Shown here in pieces: positions 1 to 5,499 of a DNA stretch of 7,616 bases. Every line of letters begins with the position of its first letter. Position 1 is the stretch's first letter. The stretch comes from Thiobacillus denitrificans. Lineage in GTDB: Bacteria > Pseudomonadota > Gammaproteobacteria > Burkholderiales > Thiobacillaceae. The stretch spans positions 1 to 7,616 of the forward strand of contig DDRS01000011.1 in assembly GCA_002343685.1 (NCBI GenBank). The letters run 5' to 3'. The translations under genes and the position numbers were made by a program. The notes under the pieces were generated by a model. The model saw nothing but the letters and a program-made list of their open reading frames with translations, searched no databases and was not told the origin of the DNA.

Positions 1-22
1 TCAGTAGTTAAGCAGAGGTTTC
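1..22 (-). repeat. Left-edge copy of a 17-base inverted repeat, probable mobile-element end
   Basis: Read on the minus strand, positions 22 to 6 are GAAACCTCTGCTTAACT, identical to 7594-7610 on the plus strand. Both copies point out of the window. This copy begins exactly where the toxin reading frame stops resembling its family (after residue 51), so it looks like the tip of an inserted element. After the 17 shared bases the two edges differ (ACTGA here, CCACGA at the right), as expected for the left and right ends of one element with imperfect terminal repeats. No transposase is visible because the window ends. The family is not identified. Confidence 0.6.
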
Positions 23-174
23 ACGATGTAATCGTTTGCCGCTGCATAATCCATGATTTCTGAATCAGGTGCATTGACTCTCCCGACTGCCGACCAATGG
101 GTAGCCTGCAGACCCAATCCGTTTAGCATATCCACCCAGCGCGGCGACAGATTCATGTCAACAAGCACTTTCAT
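1..174 (-). pseudogene. Truncated DUF5615-type PIN-like toxin, interrupted at the window edge
   Basis: The frame from ATG at 174 to TGA at 1-3 encodes 57 residues. The start MKVLVDMNLSPRW is the first strand and first acidic residue (Asp6) of the DUF5615 PIN-like nuclease family, whose members are toxins or presumed RNases paired with DUF433 proteins. The family is normally about 110-120 residues long and continues after a segment like NDYIV with a conserved T-H-D-x-D-F acidic motif. Here NDYIV (residues 47-51) is followed by KPLLNY and a stop encoded by the edge repeat. More than half of the domain and its later acidic residues are missing, so it is probably inactive. The start is fixed by a four-base ATGA overlap with the antitoxin stop; a longer frame from 213 would overlap the antitoxin without reason. 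Confidence 0.75.
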
Positions 175-404
175 GCGTTGGCCAGCATAACCTCGCGTTC
201 TTCGGCACGCCACGCGGCATAGCGTAACGCTTGCATGATGTCTTCGCGTTCCAGGTAAGGATAGTCGGCGAGAATTTCCTCAATGCTGCGTCCAGCACCG
301 ACCTGACTCACAACCATGCCAACCGTGACACGCATCCCTCGAATGCAAGCCTTGCCGCCCATCATCTCAGGTTGCTGGGTAATACGATCGAGTCCCTGCG
401 TCAT
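171..404 (-). CDS. DUF433 family antitoxin
   Basis: This 77-residue protein matches the DUF433 family. The signature MGGKACIRGMRVTV lies at residues 15-28, and the helical C-terminal part, with IEEILADYPYLEREDI and a following helix, at about 41-64. DUF433 proteins carry a small helix-turn-helix-like fold and typically sit directly before a DUF5615 PIN-like toxin, as here, where the stop overlaps the toxin start by four bases. The expected role is to neutralise the toxin and perhaps repress the pair. I chose ATG at 404 over the upstream TTG at 422 because GGAG (411-414) lies six bases before it and family members begin close to the LDRIT segment (residues 5-9). Its partner is truncated, so it may now be an orphan. 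It is separated from galE by 137 bases and is probably a separate unit. Confidence 0.85.
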   Translation of the reverse strand: MTQGLDRITQQPEMMGGKACIRGMRVTVGMVVSQVGAGRSIEEILADYPYLEREDIMQALRYAAWRAEEREVMLANA

Positions 405-417
405 GGCCCGCTCCAGA

Positions 418-447
418 ATCAAATGAATTTCAATAATTATGCGTCAA
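418..447 (-). promoter_or_regulatory. Possible promoter for the antitoxin-toxin pair
   Basis: On the minus strand TTGACG (442-447) resembles a sigma-70 -35 box (5 of 6). After 18 bases TTTGAT (418-423) gives a poor -10 match (4 of 6). The stretch is AT-rich compared with the surroundings. A weakness is that the implied start near 411 would fall on the ribosome-binding site of the antitoxin. A better -10 word, CATAAT (436-441), has no good -35 partner. Treat as a candidate only. Confidence 0.25.
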
Positions 448-455
448 GAATAGTC

Positions 456-473
456 CGAGACCGGAAGGTCTCG
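456..473 (-). terminator. Seven-base-pair stem-loop after galE, weak terminator or operator candidate
   Basis: A perfect inverted repeat, CGAGACC and GGTCTCG around a four-base loop, lies 69 bases beyond the galE stop and about 50 bases before the antitoxin start. On the minus strand it is followed by GACTATTCTT, which has only a sparse T content, so it is not a classic intrinsic terminator. Its position just upstream of the possible -35 box also allows an operator for the antitoxin. Neither role can be decided from sequence alone. Confidence 0.3.
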
Positions 474-532
474 CACATTGTCCACCTATCCACCCTACCC
501 TTTACTCGCCCCTCGAATCCTGTCTCCTGAGC

Positions 533-551
533 CTATGCCCCTCAGGCATAG
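533..551 (-). other. Stem-loop around the galE stop codon
   Basis: CTATGCC (533-539) and GGCATAG (545-551) form a seven-base-pair perfect stem. The five-base loop (540-544) contains the galE stop codon. No T-tract follows on the minus strand. It could protect the mRNA 3' end or be chance; the coding part also has to encode the GYA ending of the protein. Confidence 0.3.
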
Positions 552-1552
552 CCCTCGGGATTCCCCGCTTGCCAGCGCCACGCATCGGCGCACATACGCG
601 GCAGATCGTATTCGGCCCGCCAGCCCAGCTCGCGCGCCGCGCGGGCCGGATCGGCCCAGCATTGCGCCACGTCGCCGGCACGGCGCGCCACGATCCGGTA
701 CGGCACCGGTTTACCGCTGGCCGCCTCGAACGCACGCACCATGTCGAGCACGCTCACTCCGCGCCCGGTACCCAGATTCCAGGTCTGTACCCCGCCCAGT
801 TGCAGCAGCTTGTTCAGCGCCGCCACATGCCCGCGCGCCAGGTCGACCACATGGATATAGTCGCGCACGCCAGTGCCGTCCGGCGTGGGATAGTCGCCGC
901 CGAACACGTTGAGATGCGGGCGGCGCCCCACCGCCACCTGCGCCACATAGGGCATCAGGTTATTGGGGATACCGCGCGGGTCCTCGCCGATCAGGCCCGA
1001 TTCGTGCGCGCCCACGGGGTTGAAATAGCGCAGCAGCGCAACGTTCCAGGCCGGATCGGCCAGCGCGACATCGCGCAGCATGTCCTCGATGAACAGTTTG
1101 GAACGGCCATAGGGATTGGTCGCCGACAGCGGAAAATCCTCGGTGATCGGCACCGTCGCCGGATCGCCGTACACCGTGGCGGACGACGAGAACACCACCG
1201 CCTTCACGCCAGCCGCCGCCATTTCCTCGAACAGCGCGATACTGCCTGCGATATTGTTGTCGTAATACAGGAGCGGTTTTTCCACCGACTCGCCCACCGC
1301 TTTCAGTCCGGCGAAATGCACCACCGCATCGATGCGGTGATCGGCGAACAGCGCGCGCAAGGCCGCCCGGTCGCGAATATCGCCCTCTACAAATGTCACC
1401 GGCCGGCCGGCAATCTGCGCCACCCGATCGAGCGATTTCACGCTGCTGTTCGACAGGTTGTCGAACACCACCGCCTCGTGCCCAGCTGCCAGGCATTCCA
1501 CTGCAGTATGCGAGCCGATATAACCCGCACCGCCGGTCAACAACACATTCAC
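542..1552 (-). CDS. galE: UDP-glucose 4-epimerase
   Basis: This 336-residue extended short-chain dehydrogenase/reductase is the usual length for GalE (about 338). It interconverts UDP-glucose and UDP-galactose in the cytoplasm with bound NAD. The nucleotide-binding motif GGAGYIGS is at residues 7-14. The catalytic set is Ser124 (FSSSATVYG), Tyr148 and Lys152 (NPYGRSK). LRYFNPVGAH (174-183) and DGTGVRDYIHVVDLA (225-239) are family hallmarks. At the position of E. coli Tyr299 it has Cys298 (GDVAQCWAD), the residue found in human GALE, which also epimerises UDP-GlcNAc/GalNAc. The start is GTG at 1552, preceded by GGGAGG (1558-1563) five bases away; a frame from 1615 would overlap rfbD and add 21 residues unlike GalE. 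It lies 22 bases after rfbD and is probably the last gene of the operon. Confidence 0.95.
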   Translation of the reverse strand: MNVLLTGGAGYIGSHTAVECLAAGHEAVVFDNLSNSSVKSLDRVAQIAGRPVTFVEGDIRDRAALRALFADHRIDAVVHFAGLKAVGESVEKPLLYYDNNIAGSIALFEEMAAAGVKAVVFSSSATVYGDPATVPITEDFPLSATNPYGRSKLFIEDMLRDVALADPAWNVALLRYFNPVGAHESGLIGEDPRGIPNNLMPYVAQVAVGRRPHLNVFGGDYPTPDGTGVRDYIHVVDLARGHVAALNKLLQLGGVQTWNLGTGRGVSVLDMVRAFEAASGKPVPYRIVARRAGDVAQCWADPARAARELGWRAEYDLPRMCADAWRWQAGNPEGYA

Positions 1553-1574
1553 ACGCGCCTCCCTCGTAGCCTTA

Positions 1575-2462
1575 TCACCTGTTGTCAGCCTCCAGGCACA
1601 GCGCCAGCGCCGCATGCCAGTCCTGAAGGCTTATACCGAATGTCTGTTTCAGTTTATCGTTGTTCAGTCGCGAATTGAGCGGGCGTTTTGCCGGGGTCGG
1701 GTAATCGCTGTTGGGGATGGGAAGCAGACGCACACCTGCGCCATCGTGCGCCTGGATCGCCTCCGCAAACCCGTGCCACGAGGTTTCGCCGGCATTCGTC
1801 ATGTGATAGATGCCCCAGGGCTCGGCTTGATTCGCGGCTGACATGGGCGAGGCAATCTGGCCCAGCACCTGCGCCGTCGCTTCGGCCAGATCGCGGCACC
1901 AGGTCGGCGCCCCGACCTGGTCGGCGACGATCTTCAGCTCCGGCCGTTCCCGCATCAGGCGGCGCATGGTCAGCAGGAAATTGCTGCCGCGCGCACCGTA
2001 CACCCAGGACGTACGGAAAATGAGATGGCTACAGCCGGCGGCCTGAATGGCGCGTTCGCCTGCCAGCTTGGTTGCGCCATACACATTGAGCGGATCGCAG
2101 GCGTCGTCCTCTTTCCAGGGCGTGCTGCCGCTGCCGTTGAACACATAGTCGGTGGAGTAATGCACCAGCAGCGCACCCAGCCTGGCCGCCTCCTCAGCCA
2201 AAACCCCCGGCGCAACGGCGTTCACCGCATGCGCCAGTTCCGGCTCGCTCTCGGCCTTGTCCACGGCGGTATAGGCAGCCGGGTTGACGATGATGTTCGG
2301 TGCCATTTCGCGTACCGTCTGGCGTACTCCTTCGGCATCGGCCAGATTCATGGACCGGGAATCCAGTGCAACCACCTCGCCCAGGCAGCTCAGCGTGCGC
2401 CGCAGTTCCCAGCCGACCTGGCCACGGGCCCCTGTCAGGAGAATGCGGGGAGCGGTGGTCAT
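1575..2462 (-). CDS. rfbD: dTDP-4-dehydrorhamnose reductase
   Basis: This 295-residue RmlD-type reductase catalyses the last step of dTDP-L-rhamnose synthesis, NAD(P)H reduction of dTDP-4-keto-L-rhamnose. The glycine motif GARGQVG is at residues 11-17, NPAAYTAVDKAE at 60-71, and STDYVFNG at 103-110. The catalytic Tyr128 and Lys132 are in VYGATK, and the conserved C-terminal RPLNSRLN is at 260-267. The start is ATG at 2462, which overlaps the rfbC stop as ATGA and has GGAGGT (2469-2474) six bases upstream. Extending to 2585 would run far into rfbC and add 41 residues not seen in RmlD. The overlap implies translational coupling with rfbC, the preceding enzyme. Confidence 0.96.
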   Translation of the reverse strand: MTTAPRILLTGARGQVGWELRRTLSCLGEVVALDSRSMNLADAEGVRQTVREMAPNIIVNPAAYTAVDKAESEPELAHAVNAVAPGVLAEEAARLGALLVHYSTDYVFNGSGSTPWKEDDACDPLNVYGATKLAGERAIQAAGCSHLIFRTSWVYGARGSNFLLTMRRLMRERPELKIVADQVGAPTWCRDLAEATAQVLGQIASPMSAANQAEPWGIYHMTNAGETSWHGFAEAIQAHDGAGVRLLPIPNSDYPTPAKRPLNSRLNNDKLKQTFGISLQDWHAALALCLEADNR

Positions 2463-3001
2463 GCGTAGACCTCCGCATCCCTGAGCAAGGGTTGAATCTG
2501 GTCCTTGGCGGATAGCACAGGCGTCCCTTCGAGCGGCCATGCCACCCCGATCTGCGGATCGTCCCAGCGGATGCCGCGATCCCACTGCGGGGCGTAGTAC
2601 GTGGTGGTCTTGTAGAGGAAATCGGCGCTATCGGACAACACCAGGAAACCATGTGCGAACCCGGGCGGGATCCACATCATGCACTGGTTTTCAGCCGAGA
2701 GCTCGTAGCCGACCCATTGTCCGAAATGCGGCGAGGATTTGCGCAGATCCACCGCCACGTCGAAGACCGATCCGCTCACCACGCGTACCAGTTTTCCCTG
2801 CGGCTCGTTGACCTGGTAATGCAACCCGCGCAATACACCCCTGGCTGAACGCGAATGGTTGTCCTGCACAAAATCCGCTTCGAGGCCGCATTTCGCAAAC
2901 GTCTGTTTGTTCCAGCTTTCCAGGAAGAAGCCACGCGCATCGCCGAACACCTTGGGTTCAAGGATAAGGACGCCGGGGAGGGAAGTTTCGATTACGTTCA
3001 T
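2459..3001 (-). CDS. rfbC: dTDP-4-dehydrorhamnose 3,5-epimerase
   Basis: This 180-residue cupin-type epimerase converts dTDP-4-keto-6-deoxy-D-glucose to dTDP-4-keto-L-rhamnose and has the usual length (about 180-185). Family hallmarks are FGDARGFFLESW (19-30), FVQDNHSRSARGVLRGLHYQ (44-63) with the catalytic His61, QGKLVRV (68-74) with Lys70, PPGFAHGF (112-119), and the TTTYY segment (132-136) that holds the catalytic Tyr. The start is ATG at 3001, where family homology begins (MNVIETSLPG). The frame is open upstream to GTG at 3067, but that part is translated heptamer repeat (SPLTTHH-like) and is unlikely to be native. The bases before 3001 are C-rich (CCCCTCCCCAAA) and show no ribosome-binding site, unlike rfbD and galE. 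A 93-base gap filled by a long palindrome separates it from rfbA. Confidence 0.95.
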   Translation of the reverse strand: MNVIETSLPGVLILEPKVFGDARGFFLESWNKQTFAKCGLEADFVQDNHSRSARGVLRGLHYQVNEPQGKLVRVVSGSVFDVAVDLRKSSPHFGQWVGYELSAENQCMMWIPPGFAHGFLVLSDSADFLYKTTTYYAPQWDRGIRWDDPQIGVAWPLEGTPVLSAKDQIQPLLRDAEVYA

Positions 3002-3013
3002 TTTGGGGAGGGG

Positions 3014-3089
3014 CGTGAGTGGTGAGTGGTGAGTGGTGAGTGGGGAGTGGGGAGTGGTACCACTCACTACTTACCACTCACTACTCACC
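3014..3089. repeat. Inverted heptamer array forming a long palindrome between rfbA and rfbC
   Basis: Six units of GGTGAGT/GGGGAGT type (3014-3055) are followed by a central GGTACC (3056-3061) and four units in reverse orientation, ACTCACC/ACTTACC type (3062-3089). Folding about the centre pairs 3025-3058 with 3059-3092. By hand the arms pair over 34 positions with two A-G mismatches and several G-T wobbles. It fills nearly all of the gap between the rfbA stop (3095) and the rfbC start (3001). On the minus strand no T-tract follows, so it is not a standard terminator. The unit is the same as in the arrays flanking the small gene at 4015-4377, except that the last base is T rather than C. Confidence 0.85.
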
Positions 3090-3094
3090 ATTTT

Positions 3095-4018
3095 TCAAAA
3101 AATCCGTTCATTCAACATATTCAGCAGATATTGCCCATACCCATTTTTCCGCATGGGCGCGGCTAATTTCTCCACTTGCTCGGCCGTGATATATCCCTGC
3201 CGATAGGCAATTTCTTCCGGACAAGCGATCTTCAGACCCTGGCGTTTCTCGATCGTCTCGATGAACAGCGAAGCCTCGAGCATCGATTCGTGGGTACCCG
3301 TGTCGAGCCAGGCATGCCCACGCCCCATGATCGACACATCGAGCTCGCCCGCGTCAAGATAGTGCCGGTTGACGTCGGTGATCTCCAGTTCGCCGCGCGG
3401 CGAGGGCTTCAGGTTGCGGGCAATGTCGACCACCTGCCTGTCATAGAAATAAAGCCCGGTGACTGCGTAATGCGATTTGGGTCGAGCGGGTTTTTCTTCC
3501 AGGCTGACCGCTTTTCCTGTGGCATCGAAGTCCACCACGCCATAGCGTTCCGGGTCGTGCACGCGATAAGCAAACACCGTCGCGCCGGTTTCCCGCTCGC
3601 TCGCCGCGCACAGGTCTTTCGCCATGTCATGGCCATAGAAAATATTGTCGCCCAGCACCAGCGCGCTGGGGCCATTCCCCACAAAATCCGCACCGATGAT
3701 GAATGCCTGGGCAAGTCCTTCCGGATTAGGCTGTACCGCATACTGCAAATTGACGCCCCACTGGCTGCCGTCGCCCAGCAACTGCTCGAAGCGCGGCGTA
3801 TCCTGAGGCGTCGAAATGACCAGGATGTCCCGAATCCCTGCCTGCATCAGCGTAGTGAGCGGGTAATAGATCATCGGCTTGTCGTAAATCGGGAGCAGTT
3901 GCTTGGACACGGCAAGCGTCGCCGGATACAGGCGGGTGCCGGAGCCGCCGGCCAGGATGATTCCTTTTCGGTGAGCGGGGAGCGGGGAGCGGGGAGCGGA
4001 TTGGGGTTGCATGGTCAT
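3095..4018 (-). CDS. rfbA: Glucose-1-phosphate thymidylyltransferase with a repeat-encoded N-terminal extension
   Basis: This RmlA makes dTDP-glucose from dTTP and glucose-1-phosphate, the first step of the rhamnose route. Motifs are LAGGSGTRLYP (22-32), the nucleotide-binding signature; YDKPMIYYPL (45-54); LGDNIFYG (122-129); EEKP (174-177); GLYFYD (188-193); and AWLDTGT (236-242). The protein is 307 residues long. From KGIILAGG at residue 18 it has the usual 290, and RmlA proteins normally begin M-K-G-I. Here the residue before K is Arg (CGA), and residues 7-16 are translated heptamers. ATG at 4018 overlaps the stop of the small upstream gene as ATGA and has AAAGAG (4024-4029) five bases before it; ATG at 4012 is a second possibility. 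Either start carries the extension. The catalytic domain looks intact, so activity is likely. Confidence 0.95.
   Translation of the reverse strand: MTMQPQSAPRSPLPAHRKGIILAGGSGTRLYPATLAVSKQLLPIYDKPMIYYPLTTLMQAGIRDILVISTPQDTPRFEQLLGDGSQWGVNLQYAVQPNPEGLAQAFIIGADFVGNGPSALVLGDNIFYGHDMAKDLCAASERETGATVFAYRVHDPERYGVVDFDATGKAVSLEEKPARPKSHYAVTGLYFYDRQVVDIARNLKPSPRGELEITDVNRHYLDAGELDVSIMGRGHAWLDTGTHESMLEASLFIETIEKRQGLKIACPEEIAYRQGYITAEQVEKLAAPMRKNGYGQYLLNMLNERIF
3970..3997 (+). repeat. Heptamer array inside the 5' end of rfbA
   Basis: Four perfect tandem units lie here: GGTGAGC once, then GGGGAGC three times. The array starts at the codon that takes the place of the usual rfbA start codon and is translated in RfbA as the SAPRSPLPAH segment. 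It is oriented opposite to the array at 4365-4399, so the two form inverted ends around the four-helix-bundle gene. Confidence 0.9.
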
Positions 4019-4377
4019 TCGGTCTCTTTCATTTTCTTGTGCAGGCCAAAAACCAGTTTGCTCGTTCTTTCAAGCAAGGGCTCGACCTGGTTTTCATCTG
4101 ATCTCACAAATCCGAGTCGGATGGCAATTTGATGTTGAGTATCCAATTCACTTAACGAACCCCGAGCAATGCTGAGAAACCGGGCGAATTCGCGGCTCCC
4201 ATCCCGAGCAGCGCCCTCAGCCAGATTACTCGGTATGGAAACCGCAGCACGCCGCATCTGCGACACCAAACCGTACTGTTCCTGTGCCGGAAAAGTCGCA
4301 GTGATCCGATAAACCACCTCGACCAATTCCATCGCACTTTTCCACGCCTCGAGCCGCTCGTGGGGCTTACCGCTCAC
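4015..4377 (-). CDS. Four-helix-bundle protein of the S23/IVP type
   Basis: This 120-residue, mainly helical protein matches the four-helix-bundle family named after proteins encoded in intervening sequences of some 23S rRNA genes (S23/IVP, TIGR02436-like); related folds act as accessory proteins of diversity-generating retroelements. Family features are LEAWKSAMELVEVVYRIT (9-26), FPAQEQYGLVSQMRRAAVSIPSNLAEG (29-55), EFARFLSIARGSLSELDTQ (63-81) and a final helix to about residue 115. Molecular function is unknown and no sugar-related role is evident. GTG at 4377 lies inside a heptamer unit, with GGGGAG from another unit nine bases upstream. The gene overlaps the rfbB 3' end by 11 bases and rfbA by four. 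GC over 4021-4260, counted by hand, is about 52%, below the 65% of a galE sample, which supports a separate origin. Confidence 0.88.
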   Translation of the reverse strand: MSGKPHERLEAWKSAMELVEVVYRITATFPAQEQYGLVSQMRRAAVSIPSNLAEGAARDGSREFARFLSIARGSLSELDTQHQIAIRLGFVRSDENQVEPLLERTSKLVFGLHKKMKETE

Positions 4378-4399
4378 CGCTTACTGCTCCCCGCTCACC
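4365..4399 (-). repeat. Heptamer array spanning the rfbB stop and the four-helix-bundle start
   Basis: Read on the minus strand from 4399, five tandem units follow one another: GGTGAGC, GGGGAGC, AGTAAGC, GGTGAGC, GGTAAGC. They contain the rfbB stop TAA (4367-4369), the GTG start of the small gene (4375-4377) and the GGGGAG that can serve as its ribosome-binding site (4387-4392). Array orientation is inverted relative to 3970-3997. A further degenerate cluster at 4426-4444 within rfbB (ATTCCCC, ACTCACC, ACTCC on the plus strand) may be related. Confidence 0.88.
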
Positions 4400-5446
4400 A
4401 TACTGCACATCCACCCACCTCCGATATTCCCCACTCACCACTCCATCCACCCACGCCATGTTATCCAGATACCAGCGTACCGTCTTGCGGATGCCCGTCT
4501 CGAAGGTCTCGGCCGGCTTCCAGCCCAGGTCGCGATGGATCTTGCTGGCGTCGATGGCGTAGCGGCGGTCGTGGCCGGGGCGGTCCTTCACATAGGTCAA
4601 CAGGCGGGAATATGGCCCGACCGGGTCCGGACGCATCTCGTCGAGCAGCGCGCATACCGTTTTCACGATCTCGATGTTCGGCATCTCGTTCCAGCCGCCG
4701 ACGTTGTAGGTCTCGCCCGATCTTCCTTTTTCCAGCACGGTGCGGATCGCCGAACAGTGATCGGTGACGTACAGCCAGTCGCGCACGTTCATGCCGTCGC
4801 CGTAGATCGGCAGCGGCTGGCCACGCGTGGCATTGAGGATCATCAGCGGGATCAGCTTTTCGGGAAATTGATAGGGGCCGTAATTGTTCGAGCAGTTTGT
4901 CGTCAACACCGGCAAGCCATACGTGTGGTGATACGCCCGCACCAGGTGGTCGGACGACGCCTTGCTGGCCGAATACGGACTGTTGGGGGCAAACGGCGTG
5001 GTCTCGGTGAACGGCGCATCGTCCGGTCCCAGCGAACCGTAGACCTCGTCGGTGGACACATGCAGGAATCGGAACGCGGCCTTCTCCGCTTCCGGCAGGC
5101 TCATCCAATGGCCGCGCACCTCCTCCAGCAAATGAAACGTGCCCACCACGTTGGTCTGGATGAAGTCTTCCGGCCCGTGGATCGAACGGTCGACGTGCGA
5201 CTCGGCGGCAAAATTGACGATCGCGCGCGGGCGATGCTGGCTCAGCAGTTGACCAACCAACGCACGGTCACCGATGTCGCCCTGCACGAAGACATGGCGC
5301 GGATCGCCTTTCAGGCTGGCCAGGCTCTCCAGGTTGCCCGCGTACGTGAGCTTGTCGAGATTGACGACTGGCTCATCGTTGACCCGCAGCCAATCCAGAA
5401 TGAAGTTCGCACCGATGAAGCCGGCACCGCCTGTCACCAATATCAC
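4367..5446 (-). CDS. rfbB: dTDP-glucose 4,6-dehydratase with a repeat-encoded C-terminal tail
   Basis: This 359-residue RmlB converts dTDP-glucose to dTDP-4-keto-6-deoxy-D-glucose using bound NAD. The glycine motif GGAGFIG is at residues 6-12, FAAESHVDRSI at 79-89, and the catalytic STDEVYG at 131-137 (Thr132, Asp133, Glu134). Tyr158 and Lys162 (SPYSASK) complete the active site, and NCSNNYGPYQFPEKLIP follows from about 184. The start is GTG at 5446, directly before the first beta strand (ILVTGGAGF), with GGGAG (5454-5458) seven bases upstream. The protein normally ends soon after a segment like WVxxQYG. Here QYG is followed by ERGAVSGER, encoded by heptamer units, with the stop also in a unit. 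The tail lies outside the catalytic core and probably does not abolish activity. Confidence 0.96.
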   Translation of the reverse strand: MILVTGGAGFIGANFILDWLRVNDEPVVNLDKLTYAGNLESLASLKGDPRHVFVQGDIGDRALVGQLLSQHRPRAIVNFAAESHVDRSIHGPEDFIQTNVVGTFHLLEEVRGHWMSLPEAEKAAFRFLHVSTDEVYGSLGPDDAPFTETTPFAPNSPYSASKASSDHLVRAYHHTYGLPVLTTNCSNNYGPYQFPEKLIPLMILNATRGQPLPIYGDGMNVRDWLYVTDHCSAIRTVLEKGRSGETYNVGGWNEMPNIEIVKTVCALLDEMRPDPVGPYSRLLTYVKDRPGHDRRYAIDASKIHRDLGWKPAETFETGIRKTVRWYLDNMAWVDGVVSGEYRRWVDVQYGERGAVSGER

Positions 5447-5499
5447 AACGCTGCTCCCTAATAATTATCGTGCCTTCAATACGTACCTGTACTTGCCAT

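Noticed and set aside
1553..1615. 21-residue N-terminal extension of GalE starting at 1615
   Set aside because: It overlaps the end of rfbD and lacks GalE similarity. GTG at 1552 has GGGAGG at correct spacing and gives the normal length.
569..1678. Long plus-strand open frame of 369 codons opposite galE
   Set aside because: It is antisense to a clearly conserved GalE, is rich in Arg/His/Ala as expected of high-GC shadow frames, and has no recognisable motif. The same applies to plus-strand frames at 3176-4132 (opposite rfbA) and 4535-5461 (opposite rfbB).
2463..2585. 41-residue N-terminal extension of RfbD
   Set aside because: It lies inside rfbC in another frame and does not resemble RmlD. 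ATG at 2462 has an excellent ribosome-binding site and the ATGA overlap.
3086..3100. Palindrome followed by TTTTT on the plus strand as an intrinsic terminator
   Set aside because: The T-run follows the hairpin only in the plus direction, and no plus-strand gene is present to be terminated. On the minus strand the hairpin is followed by a C-rich stretch.
4015..4377. Four-helix-bundle protein as the accessory protein of a diversity-generating retroelement
   Set aside because: There is no reverse transcriptase, template/variable repeat pair or C-type lectin target gene in the window. Only the general fold is shared.
3014..4399. Heptamer arrays as a CRISPR array
   Set aside because: Units are 7 bases in direct contact with no spacers, and no cas genes are near. 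They resemble short tandemly repeated heptamers known from cyanobacteria rather than CRISPR repeats.
5447..5499. Possible internal promoter between fcl and rfbB (GATAAT-like -10)
   Set aside because: GATAAT is a fair -10 word, but no acceptable -35 box lies 16-18 bases upstream. The gap is short and fits a simple operon spacer.
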